64,000 bases of DNA from JANMCE01 sp031360915 (GTDB lineage: Bacteria; Actinomycetota; Acidimicrobiia; Acidimicrobiales; Ilumatobacteraceae): assembly GCA_031360915.1 (NCBI GenBank), contig JANMCE010000350.1, positions 1 through 64,000 of the forward strand, given 5' to 3'. The first letter of the stretch is position 1. Each line of letters starts with the position of its first letter. The position numbers were made by a program, and so were the translations under genes. This document shows, one piece after another, positions 51,714 through 60,303 of the stretch. Below the pieces are notes generated by a model, which was not told where the DNA came from, made no database searches, and was given only the letters and a program-made list of their open reading frames with translations.

Positions 51714-51995
51714 TCAAGCGCGCATGAGTCGGGCGATAGCCGCCGTGGCTTCATTGATTTTCGCGTCGGCGTCTGGGCCGCCGGCCTCGATGGCGTGGGT
51801 GACGCAGTGCCCAAGATGGTCGTGGAGAAGGCCGATGGCTACGGTTTCGAGCGCCTTGTTCACTGCTGAGATCTGATCGAGCACGTCAATGCAGTAGCGG
51901 TCGTTCTCGATCATTCCGGCAATGCCGCGTACCTGTCCTTCGATCCGCGCAAGCCGCTTGGCGATATCGGCTTTCTGCATCTCGTACGCGGCCAT
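51714..51995 (-). CDS. csoR: CsoR-family copper-sensing repressor
   Basis: A 93-residue all-helical regulator. The Cu(I) ligand set is Cys in IENDRYCIDVLDQIS, and His plus Cys in GLLHDHLGHCVTHAIE. The N-terminus (IAKRLARIEGQVRGIAGMIE) is diagnostic for CsoR/RcnR. It overlaps the CopA stop by one base (TAATG). It probably represses the promoter at 54802-54830 until Cu(I) binds. Confidence 0.92.
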   Translation of the reverse strand: MAAYEMQKADIAKRLARIEGQVRGIAGMIENDRYCIDVLDQISAVNKALETVAIGLLHDHLGHCVTHAIEAGGPDADAKINEATAAIARLMRA

Positions 51996-54385
51996 TATTG
52001 GTGCGCCTTTCGTGTCGGTTGGAAGCGGAAGAGGCGGAGGCTGTTGGTGACGACGAAGACACTAGACGCAGCCATAGCGGCACCGGCGAGCATTGGATTG
52101 AGCCAGCCGGCAGCAGCTATCGGGAGGGCGGCAACGTTGTATGCGAATGCCCAGAACAGGTTGCCCTTGATCGTGGCCAGCGTGCGGCGGGCGAGCCGGA
52201 TGGCGTCGACGACGGAGCGGAGTTGGCCGCCGACGAGCGTGATGTCGCTGGCCTCGATGGCGGCGTCGGTGCCGGTTCCCATGGCGAGGCCGAGGTCTGC
52301 CTGGGCGAGCGCGGCGGCGTCGTTTACCCCGTCGCCGACCATGGCGACGACGCGACCTTCGGATTGGAGGCGTCGGATCACGTCGAACTTCTCGGTCGGT
52401 AGCACCTCGGCGATCACCTCATCGATACCGAGTTGTGTCGCGACATGGCGGGCGGCGCGTTCGTTGTCGCCTGTGAGCAGAATTGGCCGTAACCCGAGTT
52501 CGCGAAGATCGGCCATGACGCCTGCGGCATCGTCTTTGACGGTATCGGCGACGACCAACATGCCACGGATTTCGCCGTCCCATCCGACCAGCACGGGTGT
52601 ATTGCCAAGCGCCTCTGCGGCGTGGACCGAGGCACGAAGAGCACTGTCCGGTTCGATTGACCAATCGGCAAGGTACCGTTCGCGGCCCACGACAACAGCA
52701 TGGCCGTCGACAACGCCGCTGACCCCGAGACCCTGTGTACTCGTGAACGACTCAACTTCGGCGAGTCGAAGGCCTCGCGCTCGGGCACCTGCCGAGATGG
52801 CTTGAGCGATTGGATGCTCGGATGCGTCTTCAAGCGACCCGGCAAGAAGGGCAACTTCATCGGCGGAGTTCTCGCCGGCAGGAACGACGTCGACAAGAGT
52901 CATCTTGCCGGTGGTAACCGTACCCGTCTTGTCAAGCACGATCGTGTCGACGCGACGTGTCGATTCCAAGACCTCGGGTCCCTTTATGAGGATGCCGAGC
53001 TGTGCTCCCCGCCCGGTTCCAACCATCAGCGCAGTCGGGGTTGCGAGACCAAGGGCGCACGGGCACGCGATGATGAGTACGGCGACAGCTGCGGTGAACG
53101 CAGTTGTCGCCCGATCGGTACGGGCAGCAGCCAGCCAGAAGCCGAGGGTTCCGGCGGCTAACAAGATGACGATAGGAACGAACACCCCAGACACGCGATC
53201 GGCGAGCCGCTGAATAGCGGCCTTCCCCGTTTGCGCATCTTCGACAAGCCGGGTGATGTGGGCGAGTGCGGTGTCGGAACCGACGCGGGTTGCTTTGACG
53301 ATGATTCGTCCAGAGGTATTCACGGTCGCGCCGGACACGGCGTCGCCCGGCCCAACCTCAACCGGGACCGGCTCGCCGGTGAGCATCGAGGTGTCGATCG
53401 CTGACTCTCCGTCTTCGATGACGCCGTCTGTCGCAACCCGCTCGCCGGGTCGCACCACGAAACGGTCGCCGACCGTCAACGCCTCGATGGCGACGCGTAC
53501 CTCTGCACCGTCGCGTAGCACTGAGACTTCCTTCGCTCCCAATTCGATGAGCGCCCGAAGGGCCGCTCCCGACCGGCGCTTGGCGATTGCCTCGAAGTAC
53601 CGGCCCGCCAGAATGAAGACGGTTACCCCAGCGGCAACTTCGAGGTAGATCTGGCTGGCACCCATGCCAGTCACAGGTCGGAGGGAGAAATGATGCCGCA
53701 TCGTAGGGTCGCCGGCGGTTCCAAAGAACAGCGCGTAGAGCGACCAGCCGAGAGCAGCAATGGTGCCGACCGAGATGAGTGTGTCCATCGTGGCGGCCCC
53801 GTGGCGAAGATTGGCCCACGCTGCTCGGTGGAACGGCCAGGCGCCCCACACGACAACGGGCGCGGCCAAGGTGAGTGACAGCCATTGCCAAGAGTCGAAC
53901 TGCAACGCCGGGACCATTGCCAGCAGCACTACCGGCAGCGCAAGGACGGCAGAGATGAGTAGCCGGTTGCGCAGAAGTCGTGCCTGCTCGGCGTGTGGAT
54001 CCGAAAGTCCCACCTCTTTCGCCGTGACCGTCGCGCCGCCGGATGAGTCTGGTGCGTACCGCTCGTCTCCTACGGTTTCGTGGTAACCATCGTGCAGATT
54101 TTCGACCTGACGATAAGCGGGTGGTTGCGGTGGGCGGGCAACATAGCCGATGTCCTTCACCTGGGCGACGAGATCGGCGACGGTGACCGATGGGTCGGCC
54201 ATCGTTACCTTCGCCTTCTCGGTGCTGTAGTTCACCGATGCAGTAACGCCGTTGAGCTTGTTCAGCCGCTTCTCGATGCGAGCCGCACACGATGCGCACG
54301 TCATGCCGTCAATATCGAGGCTCACCGCGTTCGGTACACCGGCATAACCGGTCGGATCGGTGGTTGGATCAGTGTGCAGGGTCAT
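51995..54385 (-). CDS. copA: Copper-exporting P1B-type ATPase
   Basis: A 796-residue pump. N-terminal HMA domain with DGMTCASCAARIEKRLNKLN. Transmembrane CPC motif in VLIIACPCALGLATPTALMV, phosphorylation site VDTIVLDKTGTVTTGKM, and hinge AMVGDGVNDAAALAQADLGL. Membrane helices are complete and one HMA is present. Cu(I) exporter. Third gene of copZ, small protein, copA, csoR. Confidence 0.95.
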   Translation of the reverse strand: MTLHTDPTTDPTGYAGVPNAVSLDIDGMTCASCAARIEKRLNKLNGVTASVNYSTEKAKVTMADPSVTVADLVAQVKDIGYVARPPQPPAYRQVENLHDGYHETVGDERYAPDSSGGATVTAKEVGLSDPHAEQARLLRNRLLISAVLALPVVLLAMVPALQFDSWQWLSLTLAAPVVVWGAWPFHRAAWANLRHGAATMDTLISVGTIAALGWSLYALFFGTAGDPTMRHHFSLRPVTGMGASQIYLEVAAGVTVFILAGRYFEAIAKRRSGAALRALIELGAKEVSVLRDGAEVRVAIEALTVGDRFVVRPGERVATDGVIEDGESAIDTSMLTGEPVPVEVGPGDAVSGATVNTSGRIIVKATRVGSDTALAHITRLVEDAQTGKAAIQRLADRVSGVFVPIVILLAAGTLGFWLAAARTDRATTAFTAAVAVLIIACPCALGLATPTALMVGTGRGAQLGILIKGPEVLESTRRVDTIVLDKTGTVTTGKMTLVDVVPAGENSADEVALLAGSLEDASEHPIAQAISAGARARGLRLAEVESFTSTQGLGVSGVVDGHAVVVGRERYLADWSIEPDSALRASVHAAEALGNTPVLVGWDGEIRGMLVVADTVKDDAAGVMADLRELGLRPILLTGDNERAARHVATQLGIDEVIAEVLPTEKFDVIRRLQSEGRVVAMVGDGVNDAAALAQADLGLAMGTGTDAAIEASDITLVGGQLRSVVDAIRLARRTLATIKGNLFWAFAYNVAALPIAAAGWLNPMLAGAAMAASSVFVVTNSLRLFRFQPTRKAHQ

Positions 54386-54386
54386 C

Positions 54387-54548
54387 TCAGCGACCCAACC
54401 CGTTCGTCTGCGACAGCGAGAGACCGGTCGAGTGGTTCATCGGCGTCGTCGGGCCGACGGGGCCGACCAGCGTGCCGATCGCGACCCCTGCACCAAAGGT
54501 AGCCACAACCGCGACCGCAAAGGCGGTAAGACGGTGCGCGGTGGTCAT
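54387..54548 (-). CDS. Small membrane-anchored protein between copZ and copA (53 residues)
   Basis: TAHRLTAFAVAVVATFGAGV and AIGTLVGPVGPTTPMNHSTG: one N-terminal TM or signal segment and a short exported tail with Met-Asn-His. It overlaps copZ by 4 bases (ATGA) and lies one base from copA. The start resembles longer copper-operon membrane proteins of actinobacteria with the 'A-G-AVGPVGP' motif, so it could be a shortened version. It may bind Cu(I) on the outer face. Confidence 0.6.
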   Translation of the reverse strand: MTTAHRLTAFAVAVVATFGAGVAIGTLVGPVGPTTPMNHSTGLSLSQTNGLGR

Positions 54549-54754
54549 GATGACACCAACTCGTAGCCCGCGTCGTCGATCGCTGCGGCGAGGGTCTTCT
54601 CTGAGACGGCGTGCTTCGCCCTCACCGTGACCAGCCGCTCACTGAGATCGACATCAACGCTCTCCACTCCTTCGAGTGCCGAAATCGCGGCGGTGACGGT
54701 TGAAACACAGTGCCCACACGTCATGCCGACAACTTTGTAGCTCTGAACAACCAT
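54545..54754 (-). CDS. copZ: Copper chaperone CopZ-like HMA protein
   Basis: A 69-residue HMA domain with SYKVVGMTCGHCVSTVTAAI and the metal-binding GMTCxxC. It delivers Cu(I) to CopA. First gene of the operon. AGGAGG precedes the ATG. Confidence 0.93.
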   Translation of the reverse strand: MVVQSYKVVGMTCGHCVSTVTAAISALEGVESVDVDLSERLVTVRAKHAVSEKTLAAAIDDAGYELVSS

Positions 54755-54768
54755 GGCTGCATCCTCCT

Positions 54769-54801
54769 GTTGACAGATACCCCCTATGGGTATCTGTCAA
54801 C
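54769..54801. promoter_or_regulatory. CsoR-type operator: perfect 14-5-14 inverted repeat
   Basis: Arms of 14 bases (GTTGACAGATACCC with GGGTATCTGTCAAC) around CCTAT. The core TACCC-N5-GGGTA matches known CsoR boxes. It lies just downstream of the predicted transcription start of copZ. Confidence 0.85.
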
Positions 54802-54830
54802 AAGATACATACCACCGGGGGGTATTGCAA
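54802..54830 (-). promoter_or_regulatory. Promoter and second CsoR-like operator of the copper operon
   Basis: -35 TTGCAA (54825-54830), 17 bases, -10 TATCTT (54802-54807). The spacer holds a second imperfect operator ATACC-N7-GGTAT (54809-54825). Confidence 0.65.
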
Positions 54831-55003
54831 CCGCATCGTTGCTCCGACCCCGGAACGAACCCGGGATGGACCTGACGCAGTCAGCGGTTCGCATGGGCGG
54901 CGCAAAGGGCGCACGCTATCCCCACTTGAAACGTTCGACCTTCGTGACGATTCTCCTTCTGAGCACGAGATCACTTGCCGACATTTCGACGTTTGAGAGT
55001 GCT
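54831..55003. other. Intergenic, no gene seen
   Basis: I see nothing here beyond the region upstream of the copper promoter. It lies downstream of the ABC permease stop, on the same strand. Confidence 0.4.
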
Positions 55004-56635
55004 TTACCGCCGTGCTGTCATGGTTCGGCGCCGGAACACTTCGACGGTGACGGCGGTCAGGGTGAGCAGCCATGCGAGTCCAAGTAGGAGGTAGCCGGTC
55101 TGATCGAAATGTTCGGTGAAGGCTCCGTCGATCATCACTCGCGACGCGCCGCGCGCTGGTAGAAAGGCGCCCCATGCTGGAGGGCCGGCGGGGAACATGA
55201 CGCTTTGACCGATTCCGACGTCAATGAATGCGAGCAGCAGCATCAGGTACAGGCCGCCGATACGGCCAGTGAGCGGGCCGATCAGGATGCCGAGCATGGC
55301 GTAGGTGAGCGCGATGAGAAGATTGGCGGCGGCGAAGACAACCCATTGGCGGGGCGGGTACCACACCCCGGAAATGGCGACGGCGATGGCGGTGGTGAGC
55401 ACCGTCGCGGCGGCGACGACACCGATACGGCCAGCGAGTACCACGCGAGGTCGGAATCCGGCCACTACGAGCCGTCGGTCGCCGCCAACCGATCCGGTCA
55501 CCACAAACAAACCGGTGAGGCCGGCGAGGAACGCCGATGTGATCGGAACCATGGTGGCCGCGTGCATGCGACGCTGCGACAGCAACGCCGTGAAATGACG
55601 GCCACCGTCGACGACAGATATCGGCCCGGGAATATCGAGGGTCACCATGATGGCCATGCCGATGAAGACGGCTGGGACAACGACGAGGAGCGTCCACAGG
55701 ACGCGGTTGCGGCGGTGTTCACGCATCCCGGCACGCAACACCGCACCTAGGCCCGCGTGGACGGAAGCGGGTCGGACGGGGGAGGTCGTTTGGGTGGTCG
55801 CCACCGGCGCGATGGTGGCAGACGGGATCGGTGGGACAGCGGGCGTGACGGTTCGCACGCCTGTTGGCGTTGCTGTCAGAGCGTGGACAGGCGTCTCGGT
55901 TCCCGCGGCGCGCGGTGCGGGTGCTGGTCGGATCATGATGGCGAAACGGACGATGGCCAGCGTCGACAGGCCTACCGCCCAAACGAACGACCACCCAACG
56001 TCGCCAAGGGGGCCCGCGTGACCGGTGACCTGGCCGGTGAGGAGAAGCGTCGGGAAATGCAACGGAAAGACCCTGGTCATGAATGAGGGTCCGGATACCA
56101 TCGCCGGCCCGAGGAACACGTCGAACACCCACGCCAAGGTGACGAGCAGGGCGCCGTTCATCTCGGTCTTCACGACGGTTCCGACGAGAACGCCGAGCGA
56201 AAGGTAGATGATCGCGATGAGTACGGTCGCCGAGATTGCCCGAAACGGGTTGGTGATCCCGGTGCGTACCGCCAGGGCCACGAGACCTCCGGTCGCGGCC
56301 AGCATGGCTAGGCACAAGGATGCACCTAGACGTCCGGCGACGACGGACGCGGGGCGTCCGGCGACGGCGGCAAGTCGCCGATCGGTAGCGCGTGCCCCGG
56401 TGACTTGAAAGAACCCGGCGAGACCGGCCAGTGCGGCCGCTGCCCACCCAGCGGTTGCGGCTTCGATCTGAGGGCGATTGCCGGGTCCACCGAACAGTTT
56501 GGAGAAGTCGGCCAGCGACGAGCCCCACACATAGACGAGCACGACCGGAACGACGATGAGCAGGACGACGTTGAGGGGTCGACGGGAGTAGTCGGCAACG
56601 GCTCGTTTGCCGACAAGCGCAGGCATCGTGTTCAT
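55004..56635 (-). CDS. ABC-2-type permease, two fused halves
   Basis: A 543-residue membrane protein with about twelve TM helices in two similar halves (residues 1-245 and 305-543). Each carries a 'FFQVTGARATDRRLAAVAGR'-like loop (second: LTGLFVVTGSVGGDRRLVVA). The linker between halves is Thr/Pro/Ala-rich. It overlaps the ATPase by 4 bases (ATGA). Probably an exporter; substrate unknown. Last gene of the operon that begins with the His/Cys-rich protein. Confidence 0.82.
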   Translation of the reverse strand: MNTMPALVGKRAVADYSRRPLNVVLLIVVPVVLVYVWGSSLADFSKLFGGPGNRPQIEAATAGWAAAALAGLAGFFQVTGARATDRRLAAVAGRPASVVAGRLGASLCLAMLAATGGLVALAVRTGITNPFRAISATVLIAIIYLSLGVLVGTVVKTEMNGALLVTLAWVFDVFLGPAMVSGPSFMTRVFPLHFPTLLLTGQVTGHAGPLGDVGWSFVWAVGLSTLAIVRFAIMIRPAPAPRAAGTETPVHALTATPTGVRTVTPAVPPIPSATIAPVATTQTTSPVRPASVHAGLGAVLRAGMREHRRNRVLWTLLVVVPAVFIGMAIMVTLDIPGPISVVDGGRHFTALLSQRRMHAATMVPITSAFLAGLTGLFVVTGSVGGDRRLVVAGFRPRVVLAGRIGVVAAATVLTTAIAVAISGVWYPPRQWVVFAAANLLIALTYAMLGILIGPLTGRIGGLYLMLLLAFIDVGIGQSVMFPAGPPAWGAFLPARGASRVMIDGAFTEHFDQTGYLLLGLAWLLTLTAVTVEVFRRRTMTARR

Positions 56636-57321
56636 TGTGTTGTTCGTCCGTCGCGTAGCTGCACGATGCGATCGAAGCGCTCTTGGTCGGCCACGAAGTG
56701 GCTGATCACCACGACGCTGCGGCCGCTCGCACGCCGTTCGGCGGTGAGGTCCCAGAACCTGAGGTAGGTGTCCCAGTCGAAACCGGCATACGGTTCATCC
56801 AGCAGGAGTACCTCGGGGTCCGCGAGCAGTGCTATGGCCAGGTTGAGCTTGGCGCGTGTGCCACCGGAGAGTTCCGCGACCTGAGATGTGCGCCACCGGT
56901 CGAAACCGAGCGTGGCGTACAGCGAGTCGGCGGCGGCGTTCACTGCTTCTTCGTCCATGCCATAGGCGACGCCGAACAATTCGAGGTGCTCGGCGCAGGT
57001 CAGCCGCTCGTAGAGCACCGGCTCCTGCGGGCAATACCCGATCCGCCCTGAAACGGCCACCGTGCCAGCATCGGCGGCGAGGGCTCCGACCAGGATTTTC
57101 ATGAGCGTGCTCTTGCCGGATCCGTTTTCGCCGACCAGGCCAACGACCTCCCCAGGGCCGACCGTCAGATCGGCACCGCGCAGGACGAGCACTTCCCGCC
57201 GACGTGGCCAGATGCCTCGACCGTACGACTTCGTGATCCCCATCGCAGTCAATCCTGCGACGGGCCCAATGGGACTTGATTCGGGCTTGTCATTCGGTTT
57301 CAGCGTGGTGGGGTTGCTCAT
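56632..57321 (-). CDS. ABC transporter ATP-binding protein
   Basis: A 229-residue ATPase. Walker A GLVGENGSGKSTLMKILVGA, signature VAELSGGTRAKLNLAIALLA, Walker B EVLLLDEPYAGFD, H-loop VVVISHFVADQ. Its start overlaps the end of the DUF6629-like gene by 32 bases. Partner of the double-half permease downstream. Confidence 0.92.
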   Translation of the reverse strand: MSNPTTLKPNDKPESSPIGPVAGLTAMGITKSYGRGIWPRRREVLVLRGADLTVGPGEVVGLVGENGSGKSTLMKILVGALAADAGTVAVSGRIGYCPQEPVLYERLTCAEHLELFGVAYGMDEEAVNAAADSLYATLGFDRWRTSQVAELSGGTRAKLNLAIALLADPEVLLLDEPYAGFDWDTYLRFWDLTAERRASGRSVVVISHFVADQERFDRIVQLRDGRTTQ

Positions 57322-58162
57322 GAGTCATCCTCAGGTAGTTGTCGCCTGTGTCAAGGATCGCGCTTCTTGCGGACCGGGCCATCCGGGCGAATCCCGGAAC
57401 AGGTTGCGGCTGACTACGGACACCACCAGAGCGTCCGGGTCGTCTGTCCGCGGCGCGATTTCGGCTCGTGAGGCTTCCGGGTGTCCGGTCAGTGCGCGAC
57501 TCGTCGCGCGATGCGGCGGGGCTGGTCCGGCATGCCTGCATTGGTCCGCTGAAGTGGACGTAGATGACGAGACTGAGAATGGCGGCGTAAAAGCACCAGA
57601 CCGACACGAATGTCGTCACCGATACTCGGTACGCGGCGATGGCGAGAGTGAACGCGAGCACACCGAACACGTTGATGCAGCGATGAGTGGAGAACAGGCC
57701 GCTGACGCAGGTGGCGAGTAGGTAGACGGCGAGTACCGCGACGATGTAGAAGTGCGGCGAGTCGTAGGTGATGCTGCGCCCGTGGGCGTGGGCTGTGACT
57801 GGGAAGCGGAGCAGGAAGTAGAGGAGGTACAGACCGACGGCTAGTCCGAGTGCTTGGAAGACCCCGAGAGCTTGCTTTCGCCGCCGGCTGGTTTCCACCA
57901 ACAGAATCGCGAACGGTACGAAGATCGGCCACAGGACGTGGGAGAACATCGAATAGATGTACGTGGCGACGGTCTGCAGCGTTGGAAGATCGTGGCGGAG
58001 ACTGACCCAGACGAGGCCTTCTGTGAGCTGTTGGATCCCGAACAGCAATGGTACCAATGCCATCGGGAGCTCGATTTTCCCTTGTGATTTGTGGACGGTT
58101 ACGGCCCCGACAATGCTGAGCGTCGCGCCCGCAGTAAAACTCGCGGTAGCAGAAAAGCACAC
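57290..58162 (-). CDS. DUF6629-like membrane protein
   Basis: A 290-residue protein from GTG 58162 (GAGAGGA upstream), which gives the family's usual beginning MCFSATASFTAG. It has seven TM segments, including LVPLLFGIQQLTEGLVWVSL and AYRVSVTTFVSVWCFYAAIL. A hydrophilic 65-residue tail overlaps the ATPase gene. Function unknown. The stop of the EamA gene is 2 bases before its start. Confidence 0.8.
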   Translation of the reverse strand: MCFSATASFTAGATLSIVGAVTVHKSQGKIELPMALVPLLFGIQQLTEGLVWVSLRHDLPTLQTVATYIYSMFSHVLWPIFVPFAILLVETSRRRKQALGVFQALGLAVGLYLLYFLLRFPVTAHAHGRSITYDSPHFYIVAVLAVYLLATCVSGLFSTHRCINVFGVLAFTLAIAAYRVSVTTFVSVWCFYAAILSLVIYVHFSGPMQACRTSPAASRDESRTDRTPGSLTSRNRAADRRPGRSGGVRSQPQPVPGFARMARSARSAILDTGDNYLRMTHEQPHHAETE

Positions 58163-58164
58163 GA

Positions 58165-59145
58165 CTAAGGTCCTCTCGCCGCATCGATAGGGCCGCATGC
58201 GATCTCGACGGGAGTGACGTGATCGAGCGAGTCTTGTGCCTGTCCGGGGTTTTGTTTGTTAGTCGGGTTGCGTGAATGGCGAGCAGGCCAGGCGAGGCCA
58301 CCTGCCAAGCCGGCGAGGACGAGAGCGATCCCTATCAGTTCTCGGGTTGATGGGTACTCACGAAGCGCGATGGCGCTAAAGGTCAGACCGAACACGGGCG
58401 TGAGAAATGTCCAGAGGGCCACCGCTGCAAGTGGCGACCGTCGGACTTCGGTGAACCACAGAACGGATGCGCCGGCTGTGCCGACGAGCGCGAGGAACGC
58501 CAGTGTTGCAATGAATCGGGGTGTCCAACTGACCGACGGTGCTCCTTCGCGCATGAACGCAAGGATCGAGAGTCCGGCACCGCCGATGAGGAAGTGCCAT
58601 GCGCTGACGACGACGACGTCGACGTTAGGCATTCGGCGTGCGAGCAATGTCCCGGTGGTGATAGCCGCTGCGGCCAGCAATGCGAGCGCGGCTCCACTCG
58701 TGGTCCCGATAGACCTGGAAGCGGTGATGGCCAAGCCGATGAACCCGACAGCCGCGGCGACTCCGGCAGAACGGCGAGGGCGTTCCCCGAAGAGCCACCA
58801 TGCGGGGAGGAGAATGAGGAGCGGCTGGGCATTCGACAACACGGCCGCAACTCCAGCGGAGAGAGCGGCGGCAGCAGCGAACATGGCGGCGAAGGCAATC
58901 GTCACGTTGAACAGGGCGAGAACGCCGATCTGGCTCCATGCTGTGAGGCCGTGCGGGAGTGGCCGGCGTTGCGTGAGGGCCACACCAACGAGCACGGTCC
59001 CTGCGAGTAACGACCGGAACGCCGCGAACCACAGGACAGGCGCGTCTCGCAACCCCCAGTCGATCGCGACGAAGCACGAACCCCATGCCACGGTGATGAT
59101 GAGCATCCGGGTCGGTCTCGGCCGAGCGACAGCGGTTCCGGTCAT
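58165..59145 (-). CDS. DMT-superfamily (EamA) transporter
   Basis: A 326-residue protein with ten TM helices. TVAWGSCFVAIDWGLRDAPV and AFRSLLAGTVLVGVALTQRR form the first EamA unit. GTAGASVLWFTEVRRSPLAA followed by LTPVFGLTFSAIALREYPST forms the second. Substrate unknown. It is coupled to a 28-residue frame upstream (ATGA). Confidence 0.88.
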   Translation of the reverse strand: MTGTAVARPRPTRMLIITVAWGSCFVAIDWGLRDAPVLWFAAFRSLLAGTVLVGVALTQRRPLPHGLTAWSQIGVLALFNVTIAFAAMFAAAAALSAGVAAVLSNAQPLLILLPAWWLFGERPRRSAGVAAAVGFIGLAITASRSIGTTSGAALALLAAAAITTGTLLARRMPNVDVVVVSAWHFLIGGAGLSILAFMREGAPSVSWTPRFIATLAFLALVGTAGASVLWFTEVRRSPLAAVALWTFLTPVFGLTFSAIALREYPSTRELIGIALVLAGLAGGLAWPARHSRNPTNKQNPGQAQDSLDHVTPVEIACGPIDAARGP

Positions 59146-59228
59146 GCGGCGACACGCACCGTCTGCTCGTCACCGAAGTTCGTCAACACCGCGGCCGGGC
59201 TGGCGTGTGCGGACACCAACGAGGTCAT
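59142..59228 (-). CDS. 28-residue coupled reading frame
   Basis: MTSLVSAHASPAAVLTNFGD and onward, ending EQTVRVAA. It fills the gap between two operon genes exactly, overlapping the preceding stop and the following start as ATGA on both sides. Probably a real coupling ORF; function unknown. Confidence 0.45.
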   Translation of the reverse strand: MTSLVSAHASPAAVLTNFGDEQTVRVAA

Positions 59229-59563
59229 CGATCGTCGGGACGACCGCGGAACGGCCGCGAAGACGGCGTGGCCGGTGGTTTTGCACTGTGGTCCATGCCG
59301 GAATGATCGGTACCAGCATCGGTCTGTCCACCGTGGTCCATGCCACCGTGATTCATCCCTCGCATCATCAGGGCCATCATCGCGGTGCAGCCGACCGCTA
59401 TGAATATGAAACTGGCACTGACAACTCCTGCAGCGACAAGAACGATCGCGAGGACCAGCATCGGAATGCAGCAGGCGATCATCATCAAACCATGACCGCC
59501 ACTTCGTTGTTTCCTCGCTGCGGGGGGCGGCGGCTGGCTGTGCTGGTTCGGGTGGTCCATCAT
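59225..59563 (-). CDS. Met/His-rich small membrane protein
   Basis: A 112-residue protein. Two TM helices: LMMIACCIPMLVLAIVLVAA and SASFIFIAVGCTAMMALMM. After them is a metal-binding-like exported tail: RGMNHGGMDHGGQTDAGTDH, then SGMDHSA. M-x-H-G-G repeats are typical of Cu(I)/Ag(I) sites. It overlaps its upstream neighbour as ATGA. Confidence 0.75.
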   Translation of the reverse strand: MMDHPNQHSQPPPPAARKQRSGGHGLMMIACCIPMLVLAIVLVAAGVVSASFIFIAVGCTAMMALMMRGMNHGGMDHGGQTDAGTDHSGMDHSAKPPATPSSRPFRGRPDDR

Positions 59564-59871
59564 GTCGGCCCCCGCAGTGATGCCGGTACATGCCCGAGGC
59601 GCTTATAGAGCGGACAATGTCCGAGGGCTCCAGTCACGACGAGATCGAGACCGGCAGCGATGAGGAGTATTTCAAGAACGACTGCGAGTGCTGAGCCTGC
59701 CGTAAGAAGCAGCCCAACGGCGAAGATGACGGCGGCGAGGCCGATCACGATTCGACCGCCGCGCTCGATCGGGGTGATGTTCACCGCGAACCTGCGTTGT
59801 CGAACGAATCCGCCACCCGTGTCCCCTGGGGGCGGAGACTGGCCGACGTGATGGGTCGGATTGGTGGTCAT
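59560..59871 (-). CDS. DUF2892/YgaP-like inner-membrane protein
   Basis: A 103-residue protein. NITPIERGGRIVIGLAAVIF, LEILLIAAGLDLVVTGALGH and CPLYKRLG are the signature of the DUF2892 family ('N-G--DR--R---G---L ... TG--G-CP-Y--LG'). Two helices. It overlaps both neighbours as ATGA. Confidence 0.88.
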   Translation of the reverse strand: MTTNPTHHVGQSPPPGDTGGGFVRQRRFAVNITPIERGGRIVIGLAAVIFAVGLLLTAGSALAVVLEILLIAAGLDLVVTGALGHCPLYKRLGHVPASLRGPT

Positions 59872-60071
59872 GATGACCTCCGCCCTGCGGCGACGTGTCC
59901 GGCGTGGTCGTTGGACCGGGACTTCTCCTCATCCTTGGCTTCGCCGCCGCAGCAACCTGCAGCTTCGATGACCGTCGGGACGTCGATTGTGTCAGCATCT
60001 TTGTCGTGATGATCGTGGTTGTCGTGCTGATCGTCGTGCTTGCAGCAGCAGCCAGCGTGTTCGTTTGCCAT
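59868..60071 (-). CDS. His/Cys-rich small metal-binding protein
   Basis: A 67-residue protein: ANEHAGCCCKHDDQHDNHDH (CCC and a HDx repeat), then VIEAAGCCGGEAKDEE, and a late HAGH. It clearly binds metal. GGAG precedes the ATG. First gene of the operon that ends at the ABC permease. An inverted repeat at 60093-60109 may be its operator. Confidence 0.7.
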   Translation of the reverse strand: MANEHAGCCCKHDDQHDNHDHHDKDADTIDVPTVIEAAGCCGGEAKDEEKSRSNDHAGHVAAGRRSS

Positions 60072-60092
60072 GCGTCGCTCCTTTGTCAGTGA

Positions 60093-60109
60093 TCAAGAAT
60101 TGCTTGATG
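60093..60109. promoter_or_regulatory. Candidate metal-regulator operator upstream of the His/Cys-rich protein
   Basis: ATCAAG-AATTG-CTTGAT, perfect 6-5-6. Resembles ArsR/SmtB-type operators. TGATCA palindromes flank it on both sides. It is 22 bases upstream of the gene start. No ArsR-like gene is visible in the window. Confidence 0.45.
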
Positions 60110-60303
60110 TGATCATCGTGAACCTCGTGGTGTCGTGTGCCATCCGCAGCCGCTACGCATTCCGAGTGCGGCGATCCCGTAGAGATAGCGCACGGGTCGA
60201 CACCTGGTAGCGGTGACCTGATCCTGGTGACGCGTAGAAGCCCGCAACACGACTGCCGCTCAGCACGGATGCGGACGGGGCGTCGATCGATGATGCTGGA
60301 CCT

